A stretch of 64,000 nt of DNA from Nectonema munidae. Its lineage: Eukaryota; Nematomorpha; Nectonematoida; Nectonematidae. The notes beneath the pieces were generated by a model that saw nothing but the letters and a program-made list of their open reading frames with translations, did not search any database and was not told the origin of the DNA. The position numbers and the translations under genes were made by a program. Each line of letters starts with the position of its first letter. The stretch's first letter is position 1. The stretch lies in the NCBI GenBank assembly GCA_030549495.1, contig JAUIRK010000955.1, positions 124,001-188,000 on the forward strand. The letters are read 5' to 3'. Below are positions 22,601 to 33,078 of this stretch, piece after piece.

Positions 22601-25600
22601 ACATAATGTCGACCCTATGAACATATTGAATAGGACATAATGTCGACGTTCGTTTAAAAAGGATATAATCTCGACGGACAAAATGTTGACACGATGCAGA
22701 TGAACGTATTGTCGACGGACAAAATCCGGGGGGACATATTGTTGACCGACACAATTATGTCGATAGACAATAGGCCGATGGACACATGCATTATTATTAT
22801 TGCGCATAGTAACAAATATTATTCAGCTAACAAAGTAAATTATTATCATCATAATCATTCTTAATATCGACATTAATTCCTCTAATAACGGATTCTTCCA
22901 AATCTCTTCAGCCTTCAGGTGGTTGGAACGCCTTCTGACTTTCAAACAAATTGGAGATAAAACATTGTCTCCCATATACCATCAAACGATTATCGACATT
23001 TTGTCTGTCGGCTGCTTTTATGGTACGGTAACATTTGGCCGAACATAAATTTGGGCCATTTATTGGTCAGGTAACTTTTAGTAGATAAAATTATTCATCA
23101 CATAATTTGTGTATAAAAGTTTTGAATAATAAAAAAAACAAAAATTACCCTGTAGATTTGTAATCAGTCAGGCCATATCATAACACTTATATGATATCAG
23201 CAAGGTAGCTTCGAGTATATAAGTTATTTATCACATAATTTTATATCTCCGATCCCAAAAACTTAAAAACTTGCTACATCTAAAGCAACCTCTTCTCTTC
23301 CTACCTTGACGAAAGAAGGACACTAAAAAACAGACTTCGACTCCGATTCTTCAATTTTATTGGATAACGACTACGACTCCTACACCTTTAAAATCTCTTG
23401 TTGCGCAACACTACTACAAAGAGTGACACGGTGCTTGTGAATCCTGCAAACATAGAAATAGAATGTTACTTGCGAGTCAAAGGGGTTGATGCGACTCTGG
23501 TTGAGCATGCTGGCGAGAAGGAGATACTTGAGGCAGCAGTTGCGCTGTTCAGCACTCGCCCCACTCTCGTCATACGCTTTGAAGGCGTCGAAGAAGAGCG
23601 AGTACGCTTGGTCGTAGTCGCCCTGCCGCATATACATCTTCGCCCCACACTCTCCAATCAGGGCCAGGGTAAGGGGGTGAGCGGAGATGGCGGACTTGAT
23701 GGACAGCGTTTTCTCGTATAGAGCTTTGAGTTTTTTGTTGTTTTTTTGAGCAGTGTACAATTGTATCTCTAACGCGTAGATCTCAAGAAGCTGGCTTCCT
23801 TAAGTTGAATCAAGAGCGCGCTCTTAGTAAAATATGACAATACCGCTGTTTTTGAGATTTATAGTATTTTATTGTATGGGTATCTAATGTCAATATATAT
23901 ATATATGCTTTCGTAATTATGTATGTATGTATGCAGTAACGTAGCCAGAAATTTATATTTGGAGGGGCCAAATGGGGCACGGCTTTGTCTAAAATTAAAA
24001 CATCAAATGCTGCTTATAACAACTCTTCTCTTTGTGTTTATAAGCTCCTTTCTCTACTTGTGTCCTATTCTTTGTTAAGGTTTTAGATATAGACGATATG
24101 ACGCAGAGAGAGAAAAACTTAATCTAAATACAAAAATAAAAAAAAAACTTTCTTATTTTTGTATTTCGAGAATGAGCACGTTAGTGTTCGAAGATTAAAA
24201 AAGTTTCTCGTTTCGAATCGCGTTTTTTTGTATGTGTGTGTGTTTGTGCGTGTGTATGTCGAGATGTTTTTTGTGTCAGACGTGTATTTCATACAAATAA
24301 ATTGGAAAGTTTGTGTCAAGAATATAAAAAAATGTATATATGTATTTATGTAGGATTGCGCTAACACTAAACGTAACCTCAACCCTAACTCTAATGCTTA
24401 TTCTACACTAATCCTAACCCCGGCTATAGATTTCCAAAATTTTACACATTATTAAAGCAAAATTAGAAATAGGTTCAGCAGTTTGAATAGTCAGAACAAG
24501 AGGGAGAGTTACGGAGAGCCCGAAAAATCATCAAATTACCACGGGGTATCCTCTGAGTTTAAACATGAAAAAAGTTATTTAAAATTTAACGAAATTTTAT
24601 ATTTAACAATTCTACAATCTCATTTTTATAAAAGTATTTTAAAAATAACAAAGCAGAAAGTGTTTCATCATTCAGTCTCTTTCTTATTTTTGGCTTGAAA
24701 TAGCGCATTGAAGAAAAAACTCTTTCTGGGGTAGATGAAGTTGGCTTTATCGTTTTAAAAGCATCGTAAACCAGCTCTAATTTTTCTGGTCTCTTTTTAA
24801 ACTCTTTAAAAGGAATAAATTCGTTTCTGACCAAATTGAATATCTAGTGGTACTAGATTTTTTTCTTAATTATATTCCCTCATAATTTCATCAAATTCAT
24901 CTTTTAATGAAAAATCTTTATTTTTTCTCCTCCAATTTTTCATTTTCTTCAATCTCAGCATCTTTATTTTCTTTGCAGTTTTCCTTTCCATAAAATCTAT
25001 CAAAAATTTTCACAGAAGTTCTCAAAATATGTTTTATCTATATTTTACTGTATTATAAAATTATATTAAAAAGTTGGAGAAAGAAAACTAGCTAATTGAA
25101 AAAAAATATCAACTTTATTCAATTTGTGAGAAATAAAAAACAATACTTTATTTAGATCAAGTGTACTAGTAGAACCTTTACATAAATATTGCGATACAGC
25201 TTTGATTGCTTCTAAAGTGGATATGAGACTCTTAATCATAAAAATGTCAGTACGGTATAATACAAAATTTTGGTCATTTTCTAAAATTATGATTTTAATT
25301 TCTTCCTGAACTTCTAAAAAATCTTTCTAGCATATCAAAAAGAGAATTCCATCTTGTTTTCACATCTATAGTAAGCTTCTTTTCAGCTTACCGTGATTTT
25401 TAGCAACTATATCATTTTTAGTCGGCGACCTACGGAAATAATTTACTCATTTTCGAACTTTGTTAATAACAGCATCTTAAACTTCTTTGCTTGAGAATTC
25501 TTCAAAACTTTCATCATCGCTCTCTGAATCCGAGCTATCACTATTTATCCAATCAAAATGAGATGTTATACTTGTCTTTTCATTAGAATTTAAAATATCA

Positions 25601-28600
25601 CACACAGAGCTAAATGCAAAGCATGAGCATAACAAGTGTTGTGTTCAATTTCAAATCATTTTCCATCTTTTAGCATGAGTAAGTGAGCAGGCGTCAGATA
25701 TAAGTGAGATAAAATCAAGAGAAAGTTAGAGAGCATCCTTTTCGCAGTTATGCTGCCATTTGACCCGAAAACACCTAAACAGCGATTTCTCAAATTGAAT
25801 ATTAGCATTTAAGCATCTTCTGTTACCTGCTTCATCTAATCTAAATGTAAAAACGTTTTTTCAGCCTTGATCTTCGAGAAAATTATAATCAATTTGGTTC
25901 TTGATGTGTTCATAAAAATGCAAAAACTTTTTTTTTTATTTGTGTCTTACTTTTAGGTCCAAAGCTTTTCTTATGGTGTCACTTTTAGAAAGCTAAGAAA
26001 TGTTATACACCATCCTTGGCTTTCTTAGTTTTGAAAGTATAGAACTTATTGTTTCTTTTTCTTGCATTCACAAAATAAGTGCCAATTAATCCTTATCACG
26101 GTTTTATTTTGTTGGAGCATAGCATATCTCTAAATAAGGCTTTTTGTTACGCTTGACTTTTTTCAGTACAAGAACATTCAAATCTGAAAGGGCATTTGTG
26201 ACCATCGGTCTCAATACCTGTCTAACGCAATAAGGAGGGATAAAGGCTTTACCAGGTGCAATGAGTAGCGATATCTGCCTCTCCATGTTCTAATAAGAGA
26301 GCATCAAACATGTAAAATCAGGCGTAACCTGTTCTATTCATTCAATTTAGATCCTGTTTGCCAGTCATCTATTTTCGCCAAAAAACGTAACTAATTGAAA
26401 AAAAATTTTTTTAATTTGAATCCCATAAAATAAACTGGTTATTCGTTGAATTGTCATAAATAGCATGAATTTATCAAGCTCATGGGTATCCGGTAATTTC
26501 ATCGCGGTAATTTTATCGTGGTAATTTCATTGTATAGTAAATCGTTGGTATTTTCATCGTTAAGTATTTTCATCGTATAGTGATTAAATCGCGAGATTTA
26601 TGGATTAACCGCATAATACGGCGCATTGTCAATGATTTTGAAAATCGTGACGTAAATGATTATTATTATACCTTAGAGGTATTGCTCATAATTTTTTTTT
26701 TAATTGTTTCTATTTTTCTAATTTGTAATAAATTAGTTATCTCAATGATCTTTTTGAAATAAGGAATAATTTATTGCATATATAAATTGGTATTTTTTTC
26801 TTAAAAATAAAGTTTTTTATTAAAAAAAACAAATTTTAGATATAATATACCAAATAATGACTGAAAAGTCAAAGGTTAAAATAGGTTAAGGGGATTTTTA
26901 TGAAACTAAAAAAACAAAGATATATATATTATTTTTTTTAATTAAATTAAATACTTTTTTTAACTTTCCTTAAATATTAAGAAATTTAAACATATTTCAA
27001 GGCTATTTACGTCAGAAAGAGATATTGTTTTATTTTGTCATTATAGCCTGATAATATGAAAAGCTTATATTTAAGAATTAGTTTTTTATGTTATATTTAA
27101 GAACATTTTCAAAAGTTCGTAATAAACTTAAAAAAAATATAAAGGGATATTTACAAAAAAACATTGAGCGTCAAGCATAAAATTAGTAAGACGATGTAAT
27201 TACTGTACGATGAAAATACTTGACGATGAAAATACCAACGATGTTTTGAATCACGATGAATTTACTATGCGATGAAATTACCACGATGAAGTTACCACGA
27301 TGAAATTACGGCGATGAAATTACAGTGAACCAAGCTCATGATATTTATAAATCTTACTTCCAGAGAAATGCATGATGAGTTTAAGAAAAGCAATCAATCT
27401 CCAAGGTATTTGTTTTCACTATCATTTGAAGAATTTGTTCTAACCCAAAGCGCTGTTCACGTGATTAGAGATGAAATAGAAGAATTAGGAATATTCTCAA
27501 TCCTAATAGGTGAGTGTCAAAATAATCCCGCGAATGAAGATTTATCCATTCGTTTTTGCTCTAACTCTATCACATATGAATGATTTTGTTCTCTTGTTGA
27601 GACAGAAGACGATTACAATTAGAAACAAGATGATTCGACCCGATAAAATGGCTGCAGTTATCCGAAGTTATGGTTGGATCGGGAGCGTACAATACAAGTA
27701 TGTTGGATGATAATGGTGGTGCATGTTCTTAAATTGGTTTATAATAAATGTAGATAAAATGGCGCTGAGTCTTCATAAATAAAAGTTGTAAAGAAAATTG
27801 AAAACGTTGAATAAATCTTTTATTTAACAAAATACCAGCAATAATATTTCGGTCACTATGACCTTCTTCAGATGTATATGACGTAAAATGAAAGCGTGGA
27901 GTGTCTTGCTTGCTGAGTGTTGAGGGGGATTATTGGTGCTGATCGTAAAAAGATTACTTTAGGTTAATCACATATATAGTATGTATATTTACAGTGTTAT
28001 AATGAAGATGTCTTGATAAATTTGTGTGAGTGATATTAACTTTAGGTTCATGACACATATAGTATATATATTTACAGTGTTATAATGAAGATGTCTTGAT
28101 AAATTTGTGTGAATGTTCAAGTACATATGTATGAGCAATTTACTCGCCTTTTACGAGATGCAGCTATCACAATAGTCCTATTCTTACTCCCGGAAACTAT
28201 ACGGAGGGTGTGGTAGAACAAGTGTGAATGTTTATAGATATATGATCAAGGTGAAAATGTATGAAAAGTCTTTAGGATGGTTCTCTTAAAGAAAATTGTC
28301 GGTTTATAATGGGGTTTTTGTCTTTAATTAGAATTTGCTCTTTTAATATTCCTCTCAACAATTATTATTTTAATAATCCCTCTCAACACTCAGCAAGCAA
28401 GACACTCCACGCTTTCATTTTACGTCATATACATCTGAAGAAGGTCATAGTGACCGAAATATTATTGCTAGTATTTTGTTAAATAAAAGATTTATTCAAC
28501 GTTTTCAATTTTGGTTTATAATAAATTTTGAAAATTATTTAAAAAAAAAGTTCGCCCTGCGAAAAATTTTTGAGGATGTGCACTTCTGTTCTAGACCATG

Positions 28601-31600
28601 AGCAAACGTTTTTCGCTAATATTGAAAACTTTTTGCGATCAATAATTGACAATTAAATTCATTTGATCAAGAAAGTCATCAATTTTTTACTTGTTCTAAA
28701 GAATGTGTTTATTTTAATTGGGTCTTTTCGTTTAGACGGCCACATCAAGTAATCACCATTTCGTCTGCCTTTTATAGTTAATAATATTTATTTATTAAGT
28801 TATTAATTAATTATAGTTATTAATATTATAGCAACCAGGATATAACTATAAAAGGCAGACGAAATGGTGATTACTTGATGTGGCCGTTTAAACGAAAACA
28901 CCCTTTTAATTTACTGACAAGAGATAGAAAATTAAAGCATGCCATTTTTACATCATTTTATAGTTCAGAAAGTTATGAATAAAAATTATTGTAAAAAATA
29001 TTTTTAAAGCTAATTTTTTTAGTTTAATCCTTTCAGGAACAATAAAACGCCAATGTCCCATTAAATAAAAATCATCGTTACTACAAACGTTACTACAAAC
29101 CCCTTTACAGAGCATTTATCTTCACATCGACCCCCACCCCACATAGAAATGTTTCATAAAAGCTTTTAATCAATGTCCAACAATTAAGAGAAAAAATACA
29201 AACTAAAAATGTTTGATATATCCTATGCTATACAATGTCCTAGGCTATGTTTTTAAAGATAAAGTAAAAAAAGCATAGCACAGTTCGTCTATCTTATCGA
29301 CCCCTAAAGATCTGTTATCGACCCACAGGGGTCGATATCGACCACTTTGCCGACCCCTGGCTTAGGGTATATGAAAACTCGTTGAAATAGAAAAACCGAC
29401 GATTAAGTATCCTTTCAGGCATTGGTTTTCCAAAATTAATCGTCTTTTTTTTTTAAATAAATTTTCATTTAAATTAATGATGATTATTTTTATTTTATCA
29501 ACATTTAATTTTTTTGATAAATAACAAAATTTTCAATCATTAACCAAGAGTTTTTTGAAGGAGTTTGGATATGATTTAAAGCGGGCGACTATTATTGCGT
29601 GGGTCGATGTGAATTTTTGAAGGAGTTTGGTCATCAAAAAATTACCCTTTTTGGCATCATCATCATCCAGAAGAACTGTCTGACAACTGTTGTGCAACTC
29701 GCGTATAATCCTGATCAACTTGTTGAAGTCTGAGCGATCGAAATAGAGCTTTGCTAATTTGGTCTTCGTCTTGAACCAGAGTCTGTCGTTCTTCGCTTGG
29801 CTGAGTGCGAGCAACGTCTTTTCGTAAACCAACTCCAGCAATTCTTCGGAAGCACCCTTCTTCGTTGAAATTCGGTCGAGGATGGCGTTGATCGACTTTT
29901 CGCTGTAGTTGCGCGTGACTGCCGTCTTGATGTAGGTCAGAAGTTGGGCGTAGCAATTCAACATCTCGTCAAAGTTTCCAGATAACAAGTGCAACTTTAG
30001 CATTTGCTTCCACGCCTTGAAACCCCATTCACCTTTGCTGCCTGCTTCCAGTTCAATCACCTAGGATTCAGTATTCGACATAAATAGGAATCTACATTAG
30101 GGTTGCTGGGGTCGCCTAAAAATTCGCAATAGCACTGTTTTCGTGATTTAAATATTTGAGTGTATGGGTGCCTAATGTAATATGTATATATCTATGTATT
30201 CGTATGCATGTGTGGATGTATGTCTAGATGTTTTTTTGTGTCGGACGTGTATTAATACAATAAATAGGAAAGTGTGTCAAGAATGGGAAAAAATGTATAT
30301 GTAAATGTATGTATGAATGATTTTGCTAACATTAACCCATTTACGACCAATGTTCCTATTTTGGAACATAAATAATTTCATCTTCGTCTGCTTTTTTTAA
30401 TGACTTTGAATATACATCGTCTGCGTTTTTTTAGATATCGTCTGCTTTGCTTGGTCTTAAGTGGGTTAAACCTAACCTCAACACTAACAACAACACAAAC
30501 TCTAATACTAACCCTAATGAATCCCAACCCCGATAATAGATTTCCAAAATTTTACACATCAAGGCGCTTTTAGTAATTGGTTGAGAAATTGTCAATCAAC
30601 TATTATACGAATTGAGGAAAAAATTTGAATAGTCAAAATCCGCCGTAGAGTGACAAAACCCCAAAAAAAGAAAAGTTCCTCTAAAAGAATTCAAGGAAGA
30701 TCCATCTTAACTCATTTAGCACGAGAAAAAAAAACAAAAATCATTAAGTAATTTGATTAAAACTACTTTACCCCACTTGATCCTACAATCACTTTTGAAA
30801 GAAGTAGAGAATTTCTTGATTCTAGTCAGTTAACTATTAAATTAATTAATGTAGTCTGTTTTTGCAAGGAAGGGCAAGGCTACCTAGTAGAGTGTTTCCA
30901 GTTGATTCGGCGCAACTGAATATCCCATCTAATAAGTATTAGGATAATTCAAAGAACAGCTCCGAGACCAAAAAAAGTTTAAGAGATATTTTGAAGAGCA
31001 AAAATAAGATCTAAATTTTAGATTTCCCAAAAAAGAAAATTAGTAGAAAAAATCTAAAAACTAATGAAATAAAAATAAAAGTAAATGTGTTGCTGTTGTT
31101 GGTGTCCACTGGCAGATATCTCGTAATCAGCAAATCAGTGGTCTTGACCAGGAGGATGTATATATATATATGTCTGTGTGTGTGTGTGTGGAAGAATATT
31201 CATGAGTATAGGTATGCAGGTCAGAAGCCAGAAAAAAATTTATTTAAATATTTCTTTCATCCTTCATCTGTAGAAAAGACTGTGGGACTGGGATGTGTTA
31301 AGATTAGTGTAAATTTACAAAATTAGTGTTACTTTGTGTAAAAGTTTTCTAATTATTATTGTAAGAATATTATTAATTTGAAATTTTTATAGGGAGGAAG
31401 GCGGCAGGCTAGAGTCCAATCGTGTCCCTATGTGGCTGCAATGTATGCATGTGTAAGGCTACAATGTATGCATGTGTAATGCTCCAAAAGTCCCTGACTT
31501 CAGGTGTTTTGAGCGACATCTACACTCAGATGGTGCAATCTCGGCACGAATTCTTCCGATTGCAAGACCGGCGACCGCAGCCCTTTTTTGAGTAGGACAA

Positions 31601-32425
31601 GAGACTTTGCAGTATTTTCATTGAGAAGGCGCAACGGCACTAGAACTATGAGCAAGGAAGGTTTGATGCAGAATCGAAGCTAACCTTAATCACATTTCCT
31701 AGTTGAAATGCAGTGCCATTTAAAACTGAAGGTATGTTCATATAGGTCATAAAAATTACAAGAGCCAGCTGAAAAGATTTAAATTTAAAAAACTTGCTAT
31801 AAAAGCCCTTTTGGAGTCCATGAAAAAATCCCTTACGAAAAAACGCCTTTTAAAAATAACTTTTAAAATAATTTTTAAGAAATCCTTTCATTGGCTGAAT
31901 TTAATTTCTATGCAAACCAACCAGTTAAAAAAATATTTTTTAAATTTGTAAAAGGGGTTTTTCTTAAAAGAATTTTCATGGACTTTAAATGGCTTTTGTC
32001 GCTTAGGTTTCTGACATCATTTTACGAGCTACTACAATTACTAAAGTCGTCCGCTTTGCTCCGTCATAAATGTGTTAAGCACGTTTTTGTCGTCAATGAT
32101 CGCTCCGTGGATGCATGGTTGTCTCATTTGCAAAACACGCAAAAAATTTCAAAGAGACAATAAGAATGTAGAATTTGGTTCTGATAGAAGCAACAGTCAA
32201 CCGCCTGTAAATCAAAAATAAGGAAAAGTAATTTATGGAAAGGTCAATGCAGGAAAAGAGTAAAAACCTTATAAAAACTTTGAATAGCTTTTTCCGGGAA
32301 ATCTTCTTTCATCGCTTTAGAGTTGTAGTACTGATTTTCCAAATCAACATCCGGTTCAGAAAATGAGTCTTCTGAGTACATCAAGTCATCGTAGTATTCT
32401 TCATCATCACACATTCTGATGATGT
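19642..32425 (-). CDS. COPS2: COP9 signalosome subunit 2 (CSN2), four exons found
   Basis: Minus-strand exons: about 32425-32268 (probable Met at 32414), 30060-29646, 23798-23470 and 20100-19642 (stop TAG). Junctions are GT/AG and the phases fit (0, 1, 0), giving about 449 residues against 443 in human. Order of parts: acidic start [36 protein letters not shown]; the TPR-like helical part [15 protein letters not shown] and [38 protein letters not shown] rebuilt across the third junction; NPFDSQ; then the PCI domain with [19 protein letters not shown] and the winged-helix region [19 protein letters not shown]2 is the scaffold subunit that holds cullin in the COP9 deneddylase. A short first exon (human MSDMEDDF) probably lies further right. 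Introns of 3.4, 5.8 and 2.2 kb carry many transposons. Confidence 0.95.
19651..19656 (-). promoter_or_regulatory. AATAAA inside the last codons of CSN2
   Basis: On the minus strand the last codons read ATG AAT AAA ATT TCT TAG, so a canonical polyadenylation hexamer ends a few bases before the stop codon. If used, the 3' untranslated region would be only about 10-25 nt. No better hexamer was noticed in the 70 bp between the stop and the MITE at 19574. Confidence 0.5.
20129..20290 (+). mobile_element. tRNA-derived SINE, different family, in CSN2 intron
   Basis: Head with GTGGCATAATGCTTAGACC and a B box GGGTTCGATTCCCG, body of about 90 bp, short A run at about 20283-20289. The tail differs from the CAAGCGGCGC family. 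No clear target duplication was found. Confidence 0.65.
20662..20779. mobile_element. TTAA MITE
   Basis: TTAACTGGTTATCGACTTTAC at the left and GTCGTTAACGGGTTAA at the right, bounded by TTAA. The internal words AATCGTCTGCGTTTATTAATG and CTTCTGCTTTACACTAG are shared with the other members. Lies in the last CSN2 intron. Confidence 0.8.
21556..21695. mobile_element. TTAA MITE, clear full-length copy
   Basis: TTAACCCGTTAACGACCAG at the left and CGGCGTTAACGGGTTAA at the right form the best terminal inverted repeats of the family. The 140-bp copy is in the inverse orientation to 20662. A further TTAA-bounded stretch with CCTTTGAGGACC and CCTCAAAAGGG follows to about 21835 and may be a related, more decayed element. 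Confidence 0.82.
21953..22045. mobile_element. Small TTAA MITE with CCCATTTT ends
   Basis: TTAACCCCTTTTGGGG at the left and GCTAAAATGGGTTAA at the right, 93 bp, TTAA at both ends. Its reverse complement matches the split copy around 9868-10284. Confidence 0.72.
22144..22281. mobile_element. TTAA MITE, TTCTCATTTGGGAACAT subfamily
   Basis: TTAACCCATTAAGTCCC at the left and GGTACTTAATGGGTTAA at the right, bounded by TTAA. Same internal order as 12241 and 30332, more diverged. Confidence 0.75.
22560..22790. repeat. Degenerate array of GACATAATGTCGAC-like words
   Basis: About ten scattered units built around GGACATAATGTCGAC, ACAAAATGTTGACAC, CGTATTGTCGACGGAC and ACATATTGTTGACCGAC. The core GTCGACAT.ATGTC is itself nearly palindromic. 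Related words occur at 9285-9315 and 22990-23010. The irregular spacing argues against a simple satellite. Confidence 0.65.
23028..23170. repeat. Interspersed repeat shared with TAF1B intron 2
   Basis: The words TAGTAGATAAAATTATTCAT and CACATAATTTGTGTATA, preceded by a CATTTGGCC/TTTGGGCCA stretch, recur at about 44105-44215. The full extent and class are unknown. Confidence 0.55.
23839..24450. repeat. Repeat shared by two CSN2 introns, copy 1 (with an insert)
   Basis: The outer parts match 30128-30560: CTGTTTTTGAGATTTATAG... at the start and ATAGATTTCCAAAATTTTAC at the end, with a tract of CTAACCCTAA-like words between. Copy 1 has an extra block of roughly 290 bp (about 23932-24225) that copy 2 lacks, and lacks the TTAA MITE present in copy 2. 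Confidence 0.7.
24586..26286 (-). mobile_element. hAT transposase fossil in CSN2 intron
   Basis: On the minus strand the C-terminal hAT dimerisation region is open at 24834-24586 ([20 protein letters not shown], then [12 protein letters not shown]). Upstream, at about 25510-25330, lies the typical [18 protein letters not shown] followed by HGKLKRSLL and the [14 protein letters not shown]-like stretch. Further up are a cysteine/histidine stretch near 25640 and a short open frame at 26286-26104. Many stops and frame changes interrupt it. No terminal repeats were found. Confidence 0.82.
26490..27330 (+). mobile_element. Deletion derivative of the FLYWCH MULE, both termini present
   Basis: The left terminus at 26490-26600 (GGTAATTTCATCGCGGTAA and following units) is the inverse of the right terminus at 27190-27330 (CGATGAAATTACCACGATGA and following units). 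Between them, 26618-26760 matches the last codons and 3' part of the MULE at 1998-2070 (GCATTGTCAATGATTTTGAA, then the ATTTGTAATAAATTAG tail). Most of the transposase has been deleted, joining the 5' terminus directly to the C-terminal codons. The remaining 26760-27180 is AT-rich. Confidence 0.85.
27338..27610 (+). pseudogene. Possible hAT (ZMYM/TTF-type) transposase fragment
   Basis: An 81-codon frame ends in [20 protein letters not shown] followed by EDLSIRF. This follows the pattern I..EI....+FSII.DE......EQLSI of the catalytic-domain start in TTF-type hAT transposases. It begins right after the MULE derivative and stops after about 250 bp. Identification rests on this one block. Confidence 0.45.
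27794..28512. mobile_element. Element with 141-bp terminal inverted repeats carrying a CTGAAGA...GAAA motif
   Basis: The arms 27794-27934 and 28372-28512 are inverted, equal in length and differ at only a few positions. Each contains the word CTGAAGAAGGTCATAGTGAC followed by CGAAAT. This has the hammerhead core CUGANGA, a stem GGTCA/TGACC and GAAA, and resembles the terminal motif of Penelope-like elements. Between the arms an imperfect 77-bp direct repeat (27958-28035 and 28041-28117) is seen. No coding region. Lies in CSN2 intron. Confidence 0.7.
28720..28903. mobile_element. Foldback hAT-like MITE with near-perfect hairpin
   Basis: The outer ends are GGGTCTTTTCGTTTAGACGG and, inverted, GGCCGTTTAAACGAAAACACCC in part. 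The arms continue inward through CATCAAGTAATCACCATTTC and CTGCCTTTTATAGTTA, about 57 bp each, leaving a loop of about 70 bp. An exact 8-bp duplication TTTTAATT flanks it (28712-28719 and 28904-28911). It is non-coding and, judged by the clean duplication, young. Confidence 0.88.
30128..30560. repeat. Repeat shared by two CSN2 introns, copy 2 (carries a TTAA MITE)
   Basis: Matches copy 1 at 23839-24450 from the CACTGTTTTCGTGATTTA start to the ATAGATTTCCAAAATTTTAC end. Copy 2 is interrupted at a TTAA by the MITE 30332-30469. The corresponding place in copy 1 reads GCTAACACTAAACGTAACC without an insert. Confidence 0.7.
30332..30469. mobile_element. TTAA MITE inserted in an older repeat
   Basis: TTAACCCATTTACGACC at the left and GGTCTTAAGTGGGTTAA at the right. 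Near-identical in layout to 12241-12377. Comparison with copy 1 of the host repeat shows the pre-insertion site, supporting insertion at TTAA. Confidence 0.82.
31142..31195 (+). repeat. TA and TG microsatellites
   Basis: A run of TATATATATA followed by GTCTGTGTGTGTGTGTGTG. Nearby at 31434-31482 a 23-bp tandem pair contains the word CAATGTATGCATGTGTAA. Confidence 0.85.
31605..31700 (-). mobile_element. Decayed SINE copy, CAAGCGGCGC family
   Basis: The plus strand reads ATTTTCATTGAGAAGGCGCA and later ATGAGCAAGGAAGG and ATGCAGAATCGAAGCTAACC. This is the inverse of the family tail and B-box region seen at 18376 and 38117, with many changes. Confidence 0.55.
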
Positions 32426-32429
32426 CTCA

Positions 32430-33070
32430 GGCGATACAGTTAAATCCTAAAGCATAGTATATATCTTATTAAGTGAAAATATGAAACTAGTGATGTGATT
32501 GGCCGATACCAAACCTTAGATCTCCAAAAAAGCAGACTCATCACGTGCATTCAGCGTTGATTGAACAGTATATACGTTTATCAGAAATAAACCCCTAAAA
32601 TTGCATTGCCAATTGTTTGAAAATTTTTCTTAATCTAATTCTTTTCCTAGAACTCAAATATTATGATGATTTCTGCAACTCGTTTTTTAGATTCAATCTT
32701 TCTCTAAAGTGAGAAGCCCTAAACAGTTTTTTATGTTTCAATCGTAGTTAAGTGTGACACTTATTACTTTTATATTATCAATTTTTTTTTGTAAATTTAT
32801 AATAACACATCAAGTTTTACCTCTTTATATATTTATTGCAGAATAATGCTCAAGGCTAAAATATTTTTTTTCTTATTGCATTAAAAATCATTTTTTCCAA
32901 TTTATTCACTTCAAAAATTATACTATTAATTTTTTTTTAATTTGGATAAAAAATTAAGTTTAATATTTTTAAAATTATGCTAAGAAAAGTAAAATTCTTT
33001 ATTATTTTTAAATTTAATTGCTGTATTTAATTTGTGGGAGTTCCAGTTTATTAACTACCTATTGTGTTTT
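32430..33070. other. Region right of the CSN2 5' part, nothing recognised
   Basis: The short first exon and promoter of CSN2 are expected here or further right. No ATG-to-donor piece was convincing. AT-rich from 32750 onward. Confidence 0.4.
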
Positions 33071-33078
33071 AGTTTATT

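Noticed and set aside
23398-23721. 107-codon plus-strand frame
   Set aside because: It is antisense to the CSN2 exon 23470-23798, whose minus-strand product matches CSN2 closely.
24355-24425. Telomere-like CTAACCCTAAC words
   Set aside because: The words are irregular, few, and part of a repeat shared with another CSN2 intron; there is no uniform array.
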